From contig JAFREQ010000042.1 in the NCBI GenBank assembly GCA_025331565.1, positions 342,001 through 406,000 of the forward strand: a stretch of 64,000 bases of DNA, in the 5' to 3' direction. Below are positions 10,787 through 22,429 of this stretch, piece by piece. The notes beneath the pieces were generated by a model. It was not told where the DNA came from, did not search any database, and saw only the letters and a program-made list of their open reading frames with translations. Position 1 is the stretch's first letter. Each line of letters starts with the position of its first letter. The DNA comes from Holacanthus passer (lineage: Eukaryota; Chordata; Actinopteri; Pomacanthidae). Both the position numbers and the translations under genes were made by a program.

Positions 10787-13700
10787 CCCGACGTTCACAG
10801 AATTCAGCCAGTGAATCTGGTCACTTTGTTTATTTTTCCAGTTGTTCGTATTAACTTTGTTCTGATCAGGATTATTTAATGCTCAATAATTTCAACAATG
10901 TCAAGAATCAACAGAGGACTTATCTTGCTATACGTTTTTTTGTTAGTCAGCCAACTGGTATTGAGAAGCCTGGCATGTTGATAAAGCAATAACAAAACCC
11001 GGCAGTTCTCTAGGAGCTGATGAGCAGGGACCACAGCTTCAAATGTTTTGGTTTACATGAGTGACTGCGATGAAGAAACACCAGATTATGTTGAAATTAA
11101 GGACTACATTCAAATTCAGTCCTATTCCTTGAAAACATGAGGAGTAAAATGAAGCCTTTTCCAAACTTTCAACACTAAATACGACCCCTGGTTGTTGAAG
11201 GTTTCAGATATGAGGATGTAAAAATGCGTCACTCCATTTAATTGCGTCTGATAATCAGAATGCAGCTCAGTAAAATGTGCTCTGATTTAAAGAGATGTTC
11301 TCCTTCAGAAACAGAATCTCCTCCACATTAGAATGAAAGGTGTCTGCTGTGTATTTACCTGCCAGGTTGATGTGGGTGAGGCTCTCTCTCAGGGGTGAGA
11401 TGGGGGAGGTGAGGGTGTGCACCGCCTGGTCTGTGACGTTTCCACACTGGCTCAGGTCTAACCTGGTCAGGTGAGGGACGTAACGCACCAACAGACGAGA
11501 CGACGCGTCCGTCAGGTCCAAACCGGCCAATCGCAGCTCCGTCACGTTCTGGAAGCGCCCCACTCTGGTTTCACCGTGAGCTGATTGACCAATCAGAGAG
11601 AACACGTGAGACACAATCTCCCAGAGTCACGTCTCCCCCCGGCTCAGTTTTCTGTCAGGTGACGTTGGTGTGTGAGCGTCTCTCACCTGTCCTGGTGTCA
11701 GGCGGGGGGGCCAGCAGCTCTCTCAGGTGGGAGTCTTTGAGGTCCTCCACTCTGCTGAGGTCCAGCAGCTTCAGGCAGGGACAGACGGCCTGACACAGAG
11801 CAGAGACCGCCGGCCACGGACAACCGGACACATTCAACTCCAGCAGACCTGAAGAGGACAGAGACAACAGGTGAGTCTCAGTCTGAACTCGGGCTGCCGC
11901 CGACAGCATGAAGAGTTAAAACAGAGAAGAAACTCGGACTGTATCTGTGTTTATATATGAACTCAAGATTCACTTATTGGCTTTCATGAGAGCTTTCTAC
12001 TCCATGGCCTGATTCAGAAAATGAAACTGTTGTACGACCATCTGTGGTTTTGTGAGTAAAAAGGACATCTGAGCAGGGTTCAGCCGAAGAAGGCTGGAAA
12101 GAGTTAAGTTCATTTTGAGTCAGAATATTTGACATGAAAATGGCACCACCAGCGACGACATTTTGTATCAAGTTCAGCATTCTGTTTGTGTTTGTACATT
12201 TTAAAAAACTATTTTAAAGATTAAAATTTTTGCAAAAGATTGCAAATTTCCCCACTGTGGGACGAATAAAGGTTTATCTTATCTTATCTTATCTTAAAAT
12301 TATTAGAATCGATGAATGAGACAATGATACAACAAAAGCAGAATCATCGCCTTGTGTTTGTAAGTTACAGTTTCCATCCACGTCTGTCAGACTCATATCA
12401 GATATTGAATAAAGACTTTGCTTTCAGCGTATTTTCTGCAGAGATTCAAATATGAATGTTGGTGCAAAGAAGCTTCAGATTCTAAAACGTTTCACTCACA
12501 GAAGATCTTTACTATCAGCTCAGTTTAAGATCAGTGTCACCAATTCGACATCTGACCAAATGTGAAAAATGGTCTCAGTCCTTCTGTTCCTGAGTTCTGG
12601 TTGAATAATGACCAGAAAAGTGTTTTTACAGAGTATTATGATGTCACAGTGAAGTTGACCTTTGACCCTTTGGATATAAAATGTCTTCACTTCATCGTTT
12701 TACCAGTTAAATATTTGTGTGGAATTTTGTCTTAATTATATAAGTGTGAATTCTTGAGTTATGGCCAAAAACACGTTTCCTGAGGTCATAGTGACCTTTG
12801 ACCACCAAACACTAATCAACTCATATTAGAATCCAAGTGGACATTTGTGCCCAATTTGAAAAAAAGTCCCTCCTGAGAAATTGCTCACCAGACGGAGACG
12901 GATGTACGACCTGAAAACATAAAGTCTCCATCGATCGTGATACGAGGAGACAAATTCTTTTCAAAAAGGTTTTGAAAAACAAAGTGGACTCAGTTCAATG
13001 GAACTGAACCCGGTGCTGAATTGATCCAGAGCAGGTAAACAGGAAGCGTTGGCTGCACCTTGTAAGCGGTTGATGAGCCACATTAACTGTTTCTTGGAGA
13101 TGTTGGTATAACCCAGGTTGAGGGAGACGGGCTGTCGGCGGATGATACCACTCAGCATGGGGGGGGTGATGGAACGCTGCCGGCTCAGGTCGATCTGAGT
13201 CCACAACCTTTTATCACAACACCTGAAGGACAGAAAAATAAGTTTCACCCACTCAACATGTTTTCATCTTTGAACCACATTAAAACAGCTCGTTGTGTCG
13301 GCTGTTTACTGCCAATGTGAACCAGACACACACTGAACGTGAGAATCTCATTTAAACACAGTGACTGCACAACCAACACTTTGTTCTAATTCATTTATCA
13401 ATTCATTTAAATACCAAACCCCATAAAACATCAAATAAAAAGCCCTTCATTAACAGTGGAAATAGTTACATAAATCTATGAGTTGTCCATTAAAAGTGTT
13501 ATTAAGGTAAAAGTAAAACCTCTTGAAATGTGTTCCTTTAAATCGGGGGCTAATTAATGGATCTATGAACGGCTTAAAATACATTCAGGGGTTTACCATG
13601 AGTTACCTGCACATTTAAAGGTTCTTAAGGGGCAAGAACTTCTTAAATTGAAGGCTGTCATCTGTTAAACACCCTGTTCTCCTATTGGTCAGCATGTGAT

Positions 13701-16603
13701 GTCGGCGTGTGACGTCACTCACCAGCGGCTCCAGGTGCGGCAGACTCTCATGCAGACACACAGCTCTCTCTGGCTCAGGTGAGTGAAGACTCTGAGCCAC
13801 ACGTCACGTGTCATGATGTGGGAGGAGCCCGAGTCCAGCGGCAGGCAGCTGGGCTCGGGGCAGGTGGGCGGGGGACGCACCAGGTGTCTCTCCATCTGAA
13901 CGGGCCGGGGGCGACGGCACAGCCGGCGGGCTGCGCTTCATCATCTGAGAGCGTGGGGCGAGGCGTGACGGCTGCGAGCAGGGAGACGCCGCCATCGCCG
14001 ACATCAACAGGCCGCCTCCCCCTGGGCCCCCGCCCCCTCCGCCCCCATTTGAGGTGGGGATGGAGGATGAGGAGGAGTTGTTTCTGGATGTCTGGTTCTT
14101 ATTGTTGCTACGGATCTTGCTGCCGCGGCTCCCGCTGCCTTTGGTCCCACCCCCTCCTCCCCCACTGTGTCTATGATTGGTCAGAACGCCACTGGCGTTC
14201 TCCTTCTCCCCTCCCTCCCTCCCACCTCCCCCCCCTCCTGTCCCTCCTCGTGTCCGTCCATTGCGCGCCTCCTGCCCATTGCTGCGCTGCTTACCCATGA
14301 AGCTGTCATGCTGTGAGGATGGAGGCATCTGATTGGAGGAGAGGGGTGAGGGCGGGGGGAGGGAGGCAGAGTTTTTCCTCGTCCTGTCAGAGGTGGGTGT
14401 GTCCTCATCCTCTCCGTCCAGCAGTCCTCCTTTCCGCCCTCGTGGAGGTAACCCCGCATCTCCTCCCCCCCCTCTCCGCCGGGCTTTCTCGCCCCCTCCT
14501 TGCTCCTCCTCCCGCACCTCTTCTTCCCCCCTCCCTCCCTCCCCCTCCGACTCCTCGCTGGCGCTGAAGCCCAGCTCGGCCAGACGGCGCTCCCTTTCCC
14601 TCTCTCTCTCCCGCTCGCTGCGACTCCTCTCTCTCTCTGGCCGCCCCCCGCTGCTGTTGCCGTAGACAACAGGAGGAGGTGGGGCAGGGGAGGATGATGA
14701 AGGTGAGGAGCCTCCTCCCGCCTGCTCCCCCCTCAGGGAGTCATCAGAGTCGGATTCGGAGTCGGACTCAGAGCTGGAGGAGGACGAGGACGAGGACTCC
14801 GGCCGACGCTCCAGCATACACATCCTCTTAAAACGTTCCAGTTTCTCTCTGTGATGAGAGCGCTGATCTGCACTCGACGCCCCCCCTGCACCTCCACCTC
14901 CTCCCCCACCTCCTCCCCCGGGTTGAGAAGAAGTTGTTGTCGAGGAGCCCTGAAGTCCTCCTCCTCCTCCTCCAGCAGAGGAGGAGGGACCATTCGACTC
15001 CACGGCCTCCTGTTTGGGTTTCTGGTGGAGAGAAAAATTAAATCAGGACTTTGATCAAACTGGGTCAAAATGATTTTTACTGGCTTGACAAATAGAAAAA
15101 GATAAGAAGAGAAGAAAAAGAGAACAAAAACAAACAGAGAAACGAGGGGGGGGTGTCTTCCTCTTCATCCTCCTGTCAGTTGACAGACAGTCGGTTGTTG
15201 AGCCCCACTCCACTGCTCTGAAGGCTCAGAGTTGATCTGAACTTGGCTGAATTCACATTTCAGTTGTTCTTTTATAGACTTTTCTGTTTTTGTTGTCAAA
15301 CAACTGATTTGATGGAAGATCATAAAAACTACATGCTGCTAAAATCAACTGATGATTGCAACATCTGATGGACTCATTGATGACAGAAAAGAAAAAAAAC
15401 ACAACTGTTATTTACACTAGCTGCATCTTCCTTCCCAGCACTTTGATGAATGAATACTCTTAATAAAGGCTTCGTACCTTTTTGAGGCGCTTTTCGTGGG
15501 CGCCCTTCATCTGAGGGAGACAGAGAAAGAGAGAGAGAGACAGAGAGAGGGAGACAGAGAGAGAGAGACGGTCAGAGCAGTGTACAGGTTCCACCCACAG
15601 TCAGCATCACCTCTTCAGGCGCCGACAGAAAAGAAACCAGCTGCAGACTGTGTTCACCTTCTTCTTGGGACCGCTGTCCGGAGGCAGCTCCTTCTCCTTC
15701 TTCCTCTTGTGTCCCCCCTCCATCCTCCCCCCCTCCTCCAGGGAGGGAGGGGCTTTCTTTTTTGGGGGAGGGTCATCTGTGAGCTTCCAGCGGCCCACCT
15801 CCCCGTTATCCAGCCTGCGTTTCCCCGAGCCGTCGGCCTGGTCCTGGACAGAACCATCAAACTGCTTGATCACAGTCAGACAGTTTCAGACGACAGGAGA
15901 TTTCGCTTGATACAAAACTGAGGATTCATCACGCCACAAAAAAGAACTGACGGAGGGAGAAAAAACTGCCTGTTCCTAAAACCCTAAACATGGGGGATGG
16001 AGGCCATGATGTTTTGACAATAAAATTCAAGAGGCCATGTTATGAGAAAAGTCTTAATCCATGAAATATTACATCTTGTTTTCTCGTGAATTAAAGTAAT
16101 TTTACGTTATAATTTTAAAATCCTACCATTACAAGAATAAACTAATTTTTTTTTTTTAAAAAGAGTCACATTTTTGGAATAAAGTCATTGTATTACAATT
16201 TGAGAGTTTTATTTATCTATTTATTTATTTATTCTTTAATTGTTTTTTTCTTCTAAAATTACAAGAAACATTATTTGTTGAAACAATAAATCCTCTTCCT
16301 GACAGAGGAGAAAAATATGACTTCATTCTCAAAATGACAGCTCAGGGTTCAGTTCCGGGTTCAGTCTGTGCGTGGCCTCTGTCGGACACCTCAGACTGTC
16401 TGGACTCAGCTGTTTTCAGTTTCGGTGAGCTGACGGGGGGAGCTGGTTGTGGCAGACGTGTGTCCCTGTGAGTCCTGCTCTGACTCTTACCTTACTGGTT
16501 TTGCCCTCCTTGTGGCACTTTGGACACTCCCAGCAGTTTGGGATCTCATCATTGATGATTCCTTCAGCTTTACCCATCTGAGACAGACACAGAGACATCA
16601 CTC

Positions 16604-16647
<44 letters not shown>

Positions 16648-19600
16648 TTCTGCAGCATCTAAATCAGTGTTTTAAAGCCACATCATTTCATTTTCTCTCA
16701 GATCAAACTTCACAACACAAGATGGAGGCCAAGTGATTTTGCAGAATGAATTTGACAAACCCACAGTGACTCATCACTTCCTACTGCTGCTTCAAAATAA
16801 AAGCCAAAACAGATACAGTGAATCATCTTTACAGGAAGGCTTCTATATGAAACCATTGCAACAGGATATAAAACCTCAAATGTTTTTTTGACAGTACACA
16901 TGGTCACTTTCACAGACAGATGTTTTAATCTTTTTATTTGTATTAATTGCATATAAAAAGTGTTTAATTGTTCAGTTGATGGAGAGAAAATGTTGATTCT
17001 GATAAAACACTGAAGTGACTCTGCTGTCACTTTCTCCAGTTTTCTCTGTTTTATCTCAGTAAGCTGAACCTCTTTCGGCTTTTGAACTGTTGGTCAGACA
17101 AAACCAGACATTTGGAGACGTCACCTGGGACAAACTGGACAGACATTTTACTTATTGACAAGTGAAACAATAAACGATTAAGAAATAATATGTGAATAAT
17201 ATTCATAGGTTCATTTTAATTTTCTTCCATTTCTTTTTCTCTTCATCACTTTTCTTTTTGTTGCTGCCTTCAAGACCTCAGTTTCCCTTCAGGGTTAAAA
17301 AACCTCTGTGTTGTGATATTTGTGTTGAGTCTGCTCATGTTTGTGTCTGAAGAAGAAGAAGAAGAAGAATGGAATTTGTTTCTACGTTGTGATATTTCCT
17401 GCCTGATGTCCACAGTAACAAATAAAAATCATTCATCATTAGGCAGTCGGAGCCACTAAACTGTAACATGACACATTAAATATCTCTGAGTTTGGGAAGA
17501 GGCAAAGTTTGAAAAGAAAAATCTAGTTGTTTTATAATCTGGTTCTTATCTTGACAGTTATCAGTACTGATAACGGGACGTGGTGACAAACAGTCACACA
17601 TATAATTTCTGAATTGCTTCTGAAGGCCTGATAGTCGAGATCACAATATCTATTCAGCATAAGCGAGATCATTCTCCACACATTCGTTATTCTGCTCTTT
17701 GCTGCTGCAATGACTCAATTTACACTCAATGTCATTTAAGTTTGACATCAAAGAAAAGATGTGAAATGTAGAATGTGAAACCAAAATCTGCATTTCAGCA
17801 GCCATGACCCTAACCCTAACCTTTCAGAAATACTACGGTCTCAACTCTGGGGTTTGTTTTCTGTTTGTGTATGAAGTCAAACTTAAAGGCAAAAAAAATA
17901 ACCAAGATGAAAGCAGGTGTTGACTCTGATCACCTTGAGACAGCTGGGGTGGATGATTTCGTTGCAGATGGTGCACTCCATCAGAGACAAGCTGAACTTC
18001 TCCTCCTCTGAGTCCACCGTGTCCTCCTTTCCCGCCTCGCCGCACGCAAAACACACCGCTGTGTGAGGCAACACCGGCTGTACAGAGAGAGAGAGACAGG
18101 CAGAGAGACAGGTGAGCCACACAGGCAGAGAGACAGGTGAGCCACACAGGCAGAGAGACAGGTGAGCCACACAGGCAGAGAGACAGGTGAGCCACACAGG
18201 CACCTATCGTGCTAGCAGCTGTACACAGTGGTGCTCTGAGCTAAATGCTAACATCAGCATGCTAAAATTCTTACAGTAACAATGCTAACATGCTGATGCT
18301 AACATGCTGATCCACACTTATAGCTATTATCATCAGTTTCAGTGTTTCCCATTTACGACACATGTTAAAGCCACAGTTTCATAATGAACCGAAAATATTT
18401 TCATTAGCGCCGTCAAAATGAACGCGTTAACGCATGCGATTAATCTGGAAACAATCCGCGTTAATGAAAGATTAACGCACGATTAATCGCGTCATGTGAC
18501 CCAGGTAGAGCCTGTCAGTCTACGTTCTGTGTCGCCACACACACACGCAGCCTGGCAGCGACAGAGAAGAAGGAGGAGGAGGAGGAGGAGGAGGCGTCGG
18601 ACAGAGGCGTTATACTCAATCAGTTTCTGTTCATAAGAACTCCAGGTGGGGATTTAGACCAGAGTTGACTGTAAATACGGTCGTGATGTTTTATCGTATC
18701 ACCGAAGCACAACGAGCCTTAAATATCACCTCAAGGCCGAGCACTTCCTGGATGCTAGTGCTAGCAGGAGCAGCAGCACAGAGCTAGCTGGAAGTCATGT
18801 CCGCCAAGTTCAAATAACCGGTTTAACTGTAAAATGGGACTGTTCATTTAGTCTCTGTGATGCCAGGAACAATCATATGTTAGTTGAAGGACTAACTGTG
18901 TAATAATAAAGTAAGAGAAATAGATTTCTCAGACTAGTTCGTCATTTCTTCATTTCCAGCACCACATACTTGTTTTATCTCCCCACCAAAATACAAATAT
19001 TAGTATTTTAATCGCGATTAATCAGAGTAATGTTACGATTAATCGAGGTAATTTTTTTTAATCGTTTGACAGCCCTAATTTTTATACGTTTTGTGCCATT
19101 GCTTCAGCAGAGCGTCTGTCACTCCCAGTCAGTCAGACAGACAGTCAGTCAGACAGACAGTCAATCAGTCAGATGCTCAAAGTTGTCATATCGACATTTA
19201 AGGTATGTTGACTGATTCACAGCGTCATGCACGGAGAAAACATTCCATCTTAAAAGTTGCTGGGAGCCTTTGAGCAGCTCAGTGAATTCAAAGATTTCTT
19301 CTCCAGTCCACAGCGAGCTAACGTTAACTAGTAGAGATGGAAAGGCAGCAGAAGATCCTTTTATTCATCCTTCACTCCTCTGACAGTTTCGTTATTTGTG
19401 AAACATCACAAACGCAGCCAGTTAAACTCGTCCAGCCGGTGCTGAATCCAAAATGGCCGCAGGAAATGAAAACTAGCTTAGCTCCGTTTTCATAACCGAG
19501 CCTGTTAGATGAGCTCGATCTCCGCCTGCACTGTGACTTCTCCTCAGGATGGATGTTTGAATGTGGCTTCATTTGCTCAACACATGTAAGATAATTCTTT

Positions 19601-20596
19601 ATTGATCCCCCAAGTAAGTAAATAAAATCATCCAGAACACAAACTACTAGTGTTCATTCGTCCATATTGTTTAATGCCACATTAATTACTACCACATCCA
19701 TGCTATCATCTAATACTGAGCTACGTGTTTGGCTTTGTGATATTCTCACACAACGAAACTACTCAAGATTCAGTCTTCTCTTCGGGATCTTTACAGTTGA
19801 TTCAGGCACGTAAAGTTGCCACTGTATGAACAGTCATCACACAACCTGTGAAACGAGCCACAGCTGAACCGTGAGCGTGCACTTATCTGCGCACGTCTGG
19901 GCTGCTAAGAGCACATGTTAGACTGAGGTGTGTCATGCTCGTAGCAGCTAATGTAGCCTGGAGCCTTGAGTGACATTAACCAATCCTAAAACTAAGAAAT
20001 GAATAAAGCAAACTACTAACTGCAGGAAGCTGTTTATTCTGATGGTAAAACTGTAAAGATCAATGAGGAGGAGCCCAGCTGCTGCTCCTGATCCGGCTGT
20101 CTCTAAGAAACCACCAGAGGGCGTCTCTCCTTCCTCCTCCTCCTCCTCCTCCTCCTCCTCCTGCTGCTGCTGCTGGAGGAGGAGCATCAATCCTCTTCTC
20201 CATCCATCCCCTCCCACCTCCTGCTCCTGCCTCAGGAGGATCACAGCTGATACCAACACATCCTCATCTTCCTCTCCTCCTCCTCCTCCTCCTCCTCCTG
20301 CTCCTGCTCCACCCATAACCACAAATAAATAAATAAATAAAGCTACAGAACAGAAATAATACGAGGAGCAGCAGATCGACTGGCTCTGTGTGTGTGTGTG
20401 TTAAAGCATCTCTGTGAAACCACGACGATGGATCAAAGCCAACTCTCTCTCACTCACAGCACCAGCAACCATCTCTGGTTGCCATGGAAACCCAGCATCC
20501 TCTCCTGCTGGGCTCCAGCTCTCTGCTGATGCTGTTTGAAGAAACGACAGAAAAAACCCACACCTTCAGCGTTTGAACAAGACGTTGTGACTGAGA

Positions 20597-20649
<53 letters not shown>

Positions 20650-22166
20650 TGCGCGTGCTAAATAGTGAGGACTGGAACAAGTTTTTAACCAACAGAGTGA
20701 AGACACTTTTTACACCTGTGTGTAATATATCAATAGGTGGGATTATGTCACCATGTGGATCTGTGCTCTGCATGTTAACAGGTCACAGGACATGATGCTG
20801 CATCTGTGTCTGTGTGTGCTCTTGTATCTGTGTGAGGACCAGTCTGGGTTCTGGAGTGTGAGAACATTTTGTCCGGTCCCCACTTCATATTTATGTCTCT
20901 GTCTGTAATATCTCTGGTTGTATTAAACCACTGTTACATCAATGAGCCGGACTGATTCATGTCAACTTTGGACGTTTAAAGGATTTCTGTCTTAATGTGA
21001 TAAAGAACAGGTGTTTAAAAACAAGCTGACAAACAGTAACATGTGATTTCAGAAGGTGCGTTAAAATATGGAGTAATGTTTAAAACACACACTACTGCCC
21101 GGTCGAGGTCGATAACTTCAGTTACTCTGGTTCTCATTCCAACAGAAGTGTTTCTACTTTTTCCAGAGAAAATCAGCTAATTCTGTCCTTTATGTCGTAA
21201 TGTGGACAGTGTGAAGAATGAAAGAATGAAAGAAGAGAACACGAAACTCAGAGTCCGAGTCGACAAACGACGTCTGCGAGGTGTTTTCATTCACATCACT
21301 TTTTCACCGCCTGTTTCATTTGTGATCTAAGTGATACTTTATTTTAAGTAACTCTCCAGACTGCAGGCTACACTAAAGCTCAGCTTTACTCACTGTGTGT
21401 GACACGGTTGTTTAAAGTCTTGTTGGAACATGCAAACAGAGGCCTTTAACTTCAGCGAGCACTTTGTGATATAAAGTGTGCTTTAAAACCGGCTCAGCGA
21501 CTCCCTTCATATGTTCAAGGTCCTGAGCAATAAAGTTTTGAGTGTTTAAATCAGTTGGAGTATTGACATGTTGGAGGACTGGAGCAAGAATAAAGCAAAT
21601 TGATCCTTGATAAATGATTACAGCCTAATTTCCACTGCATGGTACAACTCGTATCCACTCGACTCGCTCTTGGTGTCTCAACTGAGGTGAGGCACTATCC
21701 ACAACTTCTGACAACGGAAAACCAAAAAAAGAATGGTGAGCTGAGCCGAGCCGTAACATGCAGTGGAAATGAATCAGAAGTTTTCTGTGGTCCTTCCACA
21801 CCACCTGACTGACTTCATTGTTCAGGATTTCACTTGGTTTTCATTAACGAGGCCCAAACCAGCAAAAACTGCATCTGCTCCATGGACGGAACCTGGAGAC
21901 ACCCGTCAATCAACCTGTTTGTGTGTGCGTGTGTGCATGTTTGTGTGTGTGCGTGTTTGTGTGTGTGTGTGTGGAGCCTCACCGCCGTGCACTGTCTCAA
22001 GAGGCAGGACTGCTTCATCCGGCCGGGCCCTCCGAACTTCTTCATGTCCTTACAGAAGTGACACTCTCCACACTCGTTCCTCATGCAGGCCTGGCAGCGC
22101 CGGCACCGCGTCCGCCTGCGCCTCGCCCCCACCAGCCCCCCCGCCCAGCGCCTTACTGCCCGACAT
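9501..22166 (-). CDS. fbxl19: F-box/LRR protein 19 (CXXC, PHD, F-box, LRR)
   Basis: Ten coding exons: 22166-21983, 18077-17934, 16577-16491, 15843-15658, 15510-15478, 15021-13723, 13222-13059, 11848-11687, 11580-11359 and 9766-9501. The CXXC finger (CRRCQAC...CGECHFC...RMKQSC) binds unmethylated CpG. A PHD finger (ECTICNEIIHPSC, then NCWECPKC) follows, then a long low-complexity linker with an EKLERFKRMC motif, an F-box (VWLRVFTHLSQRELCVCMR) and LRRs ending PEDRTLLKNS. No JmjC domain precedes the CXXC, and MGKAEGIINDEIPNCWECP matches FBXL19 better than KDM2A/B. Known role: recruits SCF and RNF20-type activity to CpG islands in the nucleus. All splice phases agree. Two one-base frame breaks, near 22126-22142 and 13907-13911, must be corrected to give about 914 residues; the human protein has about 694. 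The last exon carries a Ser/Ala/Thr run. The chosen ATG (MSGSKALGGG) replaces the similar human Ser/Gly-rich start. Confidence 0.93.
10250..10948. mobile_element. Candidate TIR element with an internal hexamer array
   Basis: Inside the last fbxl19 intron, ctcacaaaacgttagggata at 10256-10275 is roughly mirrored by tatacgttttttgttag-like sequence near 10930-10947, suggesting imperfect terminal inverted repeats about 700 bp apart. The interior has no transposase frame. I recall the left end as part of a repeated fish element. A (GAGCAG/GAGCTG)n array lies inside it. Confidence 0.4.
10659..10796. repeat. (GAGCAG/GAGCTG)n hexanucleotide array
   Basis: About 23 hexamer units alternate between GAGCAG and GAGCTG types, with pure GAGCAG at both ends and mixed units in the centre. 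The minus-strand Cys/Ser frame across it is a by-product of the repeat, not a gene. Confidence 0.95.
12238..12298 (+). repeat. LINE-type 3' tail with (TTATC)n
   Basis: The sequence aaatttccccactgtgggac, then gaataaagg and a (TCTTA)n run, is typical of the 3' tail of teleost L2/CR1-like LINEs as I recall them. Related tails occur at 29430-29456 and, reversed, near 19590-19612. Only the tail is present. Confidence 0.6.
12595..12950 (+). repeat. Dispersed repeat with agttatggccaaaaacacgt
   Basis: The block contains gaagttgacctttgaccctt, agttatggccaaaaacacgt and aggtcatagtgacctttgac in the order I remember for a widespread percomorph repeat that ends near a cctgaaaacataa motif. It sits between fbxl19 exons and has no coding potential. 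The family name is unknown to me. Confidence 0.55.
16030..16310. repeat. AT-rich repeat of the GAATAAAGTCAT type
   Basis: Phrases such as aaagtaattttacgttataa and ggaataaagtcattgtatta form a degenerate AT-rich block in an fbxl19 intron. The same phrases build a much longer array at 53270-54260. Confidence 0.5.
16607..16644. repeat. (AC)n microsatellite
   Basis: About 19 AC units lie just upstream (in gene sense) of the fbxl19 exon that encodes the second part of the PHD region. Confidence 0.95.
18099..18201. repeat. 25-bp minisatellite, about four copies
   Basis: Four near-perfect copies of a 25-bp unit (aggcagagagacaggtgagc followed by cacac) lie immediately upstream, in gene sense, of the fbxl19 PHD exon acceptor at 18078. 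Each unit contains ggtgag on the plus strand only, so it adds no splice site in the sense of the gene. Confidence 0.92.
18210..18330 (-). repeat. Dispersed repeat end with GCTAAC motifs
   Basis: The phrase cagtggtgctctgagctaaa followed by repeated atgctaacatgctgatgcta resembles, in reverse, one end of the repeat whose other part appears at 48395-48625 and 62205-62300. It is intronic and noncoding. Confidence 0.55.
18406..19077 (+). mobile_element. Non-autonomous hAT-like element with a BED-finger remnant
   Basis: The left end reads gcgccgtcaaaatgaacgcg and the right end, reversed, reads agggctgtcaaacgattaaa; both carry the G(C/T)CGTCAAA-type terminus typical of one hAT group, and both run into TTAATCG-rich subterminal DNA. 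At 18667-18744 a plus-strand frame reads DCKYGRDVLSYH then RSTTSLKYHLKAEH, which looks like the end of a BED zinc finger. The second cysteine of the CxxC pair is replaced by Gly, and no DDE transposase domain follows. The element is therefore a deletion derivative. The target-site duplication is not clear. Confidence 0.7.
19588..19625 (-). repeat. Reversed LINE-type tail
   Basis: The plus strand reads ctttattgatcccccaagta. Its reverse complement resembles the ggggatcaataaag tail of L2-type LINEs. It is short and isolated, so the call is tentative. Confidence 0.4.
20127..20315. repeat. (TCC)n and (CTG)n triplet tracts
   Basis: A run of about twelve TCC units passes into CTG units near 20160-20175, and a second TCC run lies at 20274-20300. 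They sit in the fbxl19 intron between the CXXC and PHD exons. The Ser/Pro and Glu frames crossing them are spurious. Confidence 0.9.
20598..20647. repeat. (GA)n microsatellite
   Basis: About 24 uninterrupted GA units lie in the fbxl19 intron between the CXXC and PHD exons. Confidence 0.95.
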
Positions 22167-22429
22167 CCCCGAACAAGTCAGCTGCAGACACACAGAGAGA
22201 CGACATGTAGAGTGGTGAGGCAGCAGCTCCAACAGTTCACATCATTGATCATCTTTATACTGAAGGATTTTTGTTCTTATGATTACATCTTAGTCACAGA
22301 AATAAAAATCTGGAAACACGTCAGTTGATTTAATAAAATAAAATAAATATTCCCTCTGTGAAATAGTGACAGTGAATTTTAAGTGTTTCTCACTGAGCCA
22401 AAACAAAGACGGCTGCCTAAATGAGAGCT

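Noticed and set aside
14313..14697. Plus-strand Pro/Ser-rich frames opposite the fbxl19 linker exon
   Set aside because: They are antisense shadows of a GC-rich low-complexity coding exon that is explained on the minus strand.
17806..17821. ccctaaccctaacc as an interstitial telomere repeat
   Set aside because: Only two units are present, which is expected by chance.
9501..22166. Calling this gene kdm2a or kdm2b
   Set aside because: There is no JmjC-encoding exon upstream, only a promoter-like region followed by ube2m, and the PHD and C-terminal sequences agree better with FBXL19.
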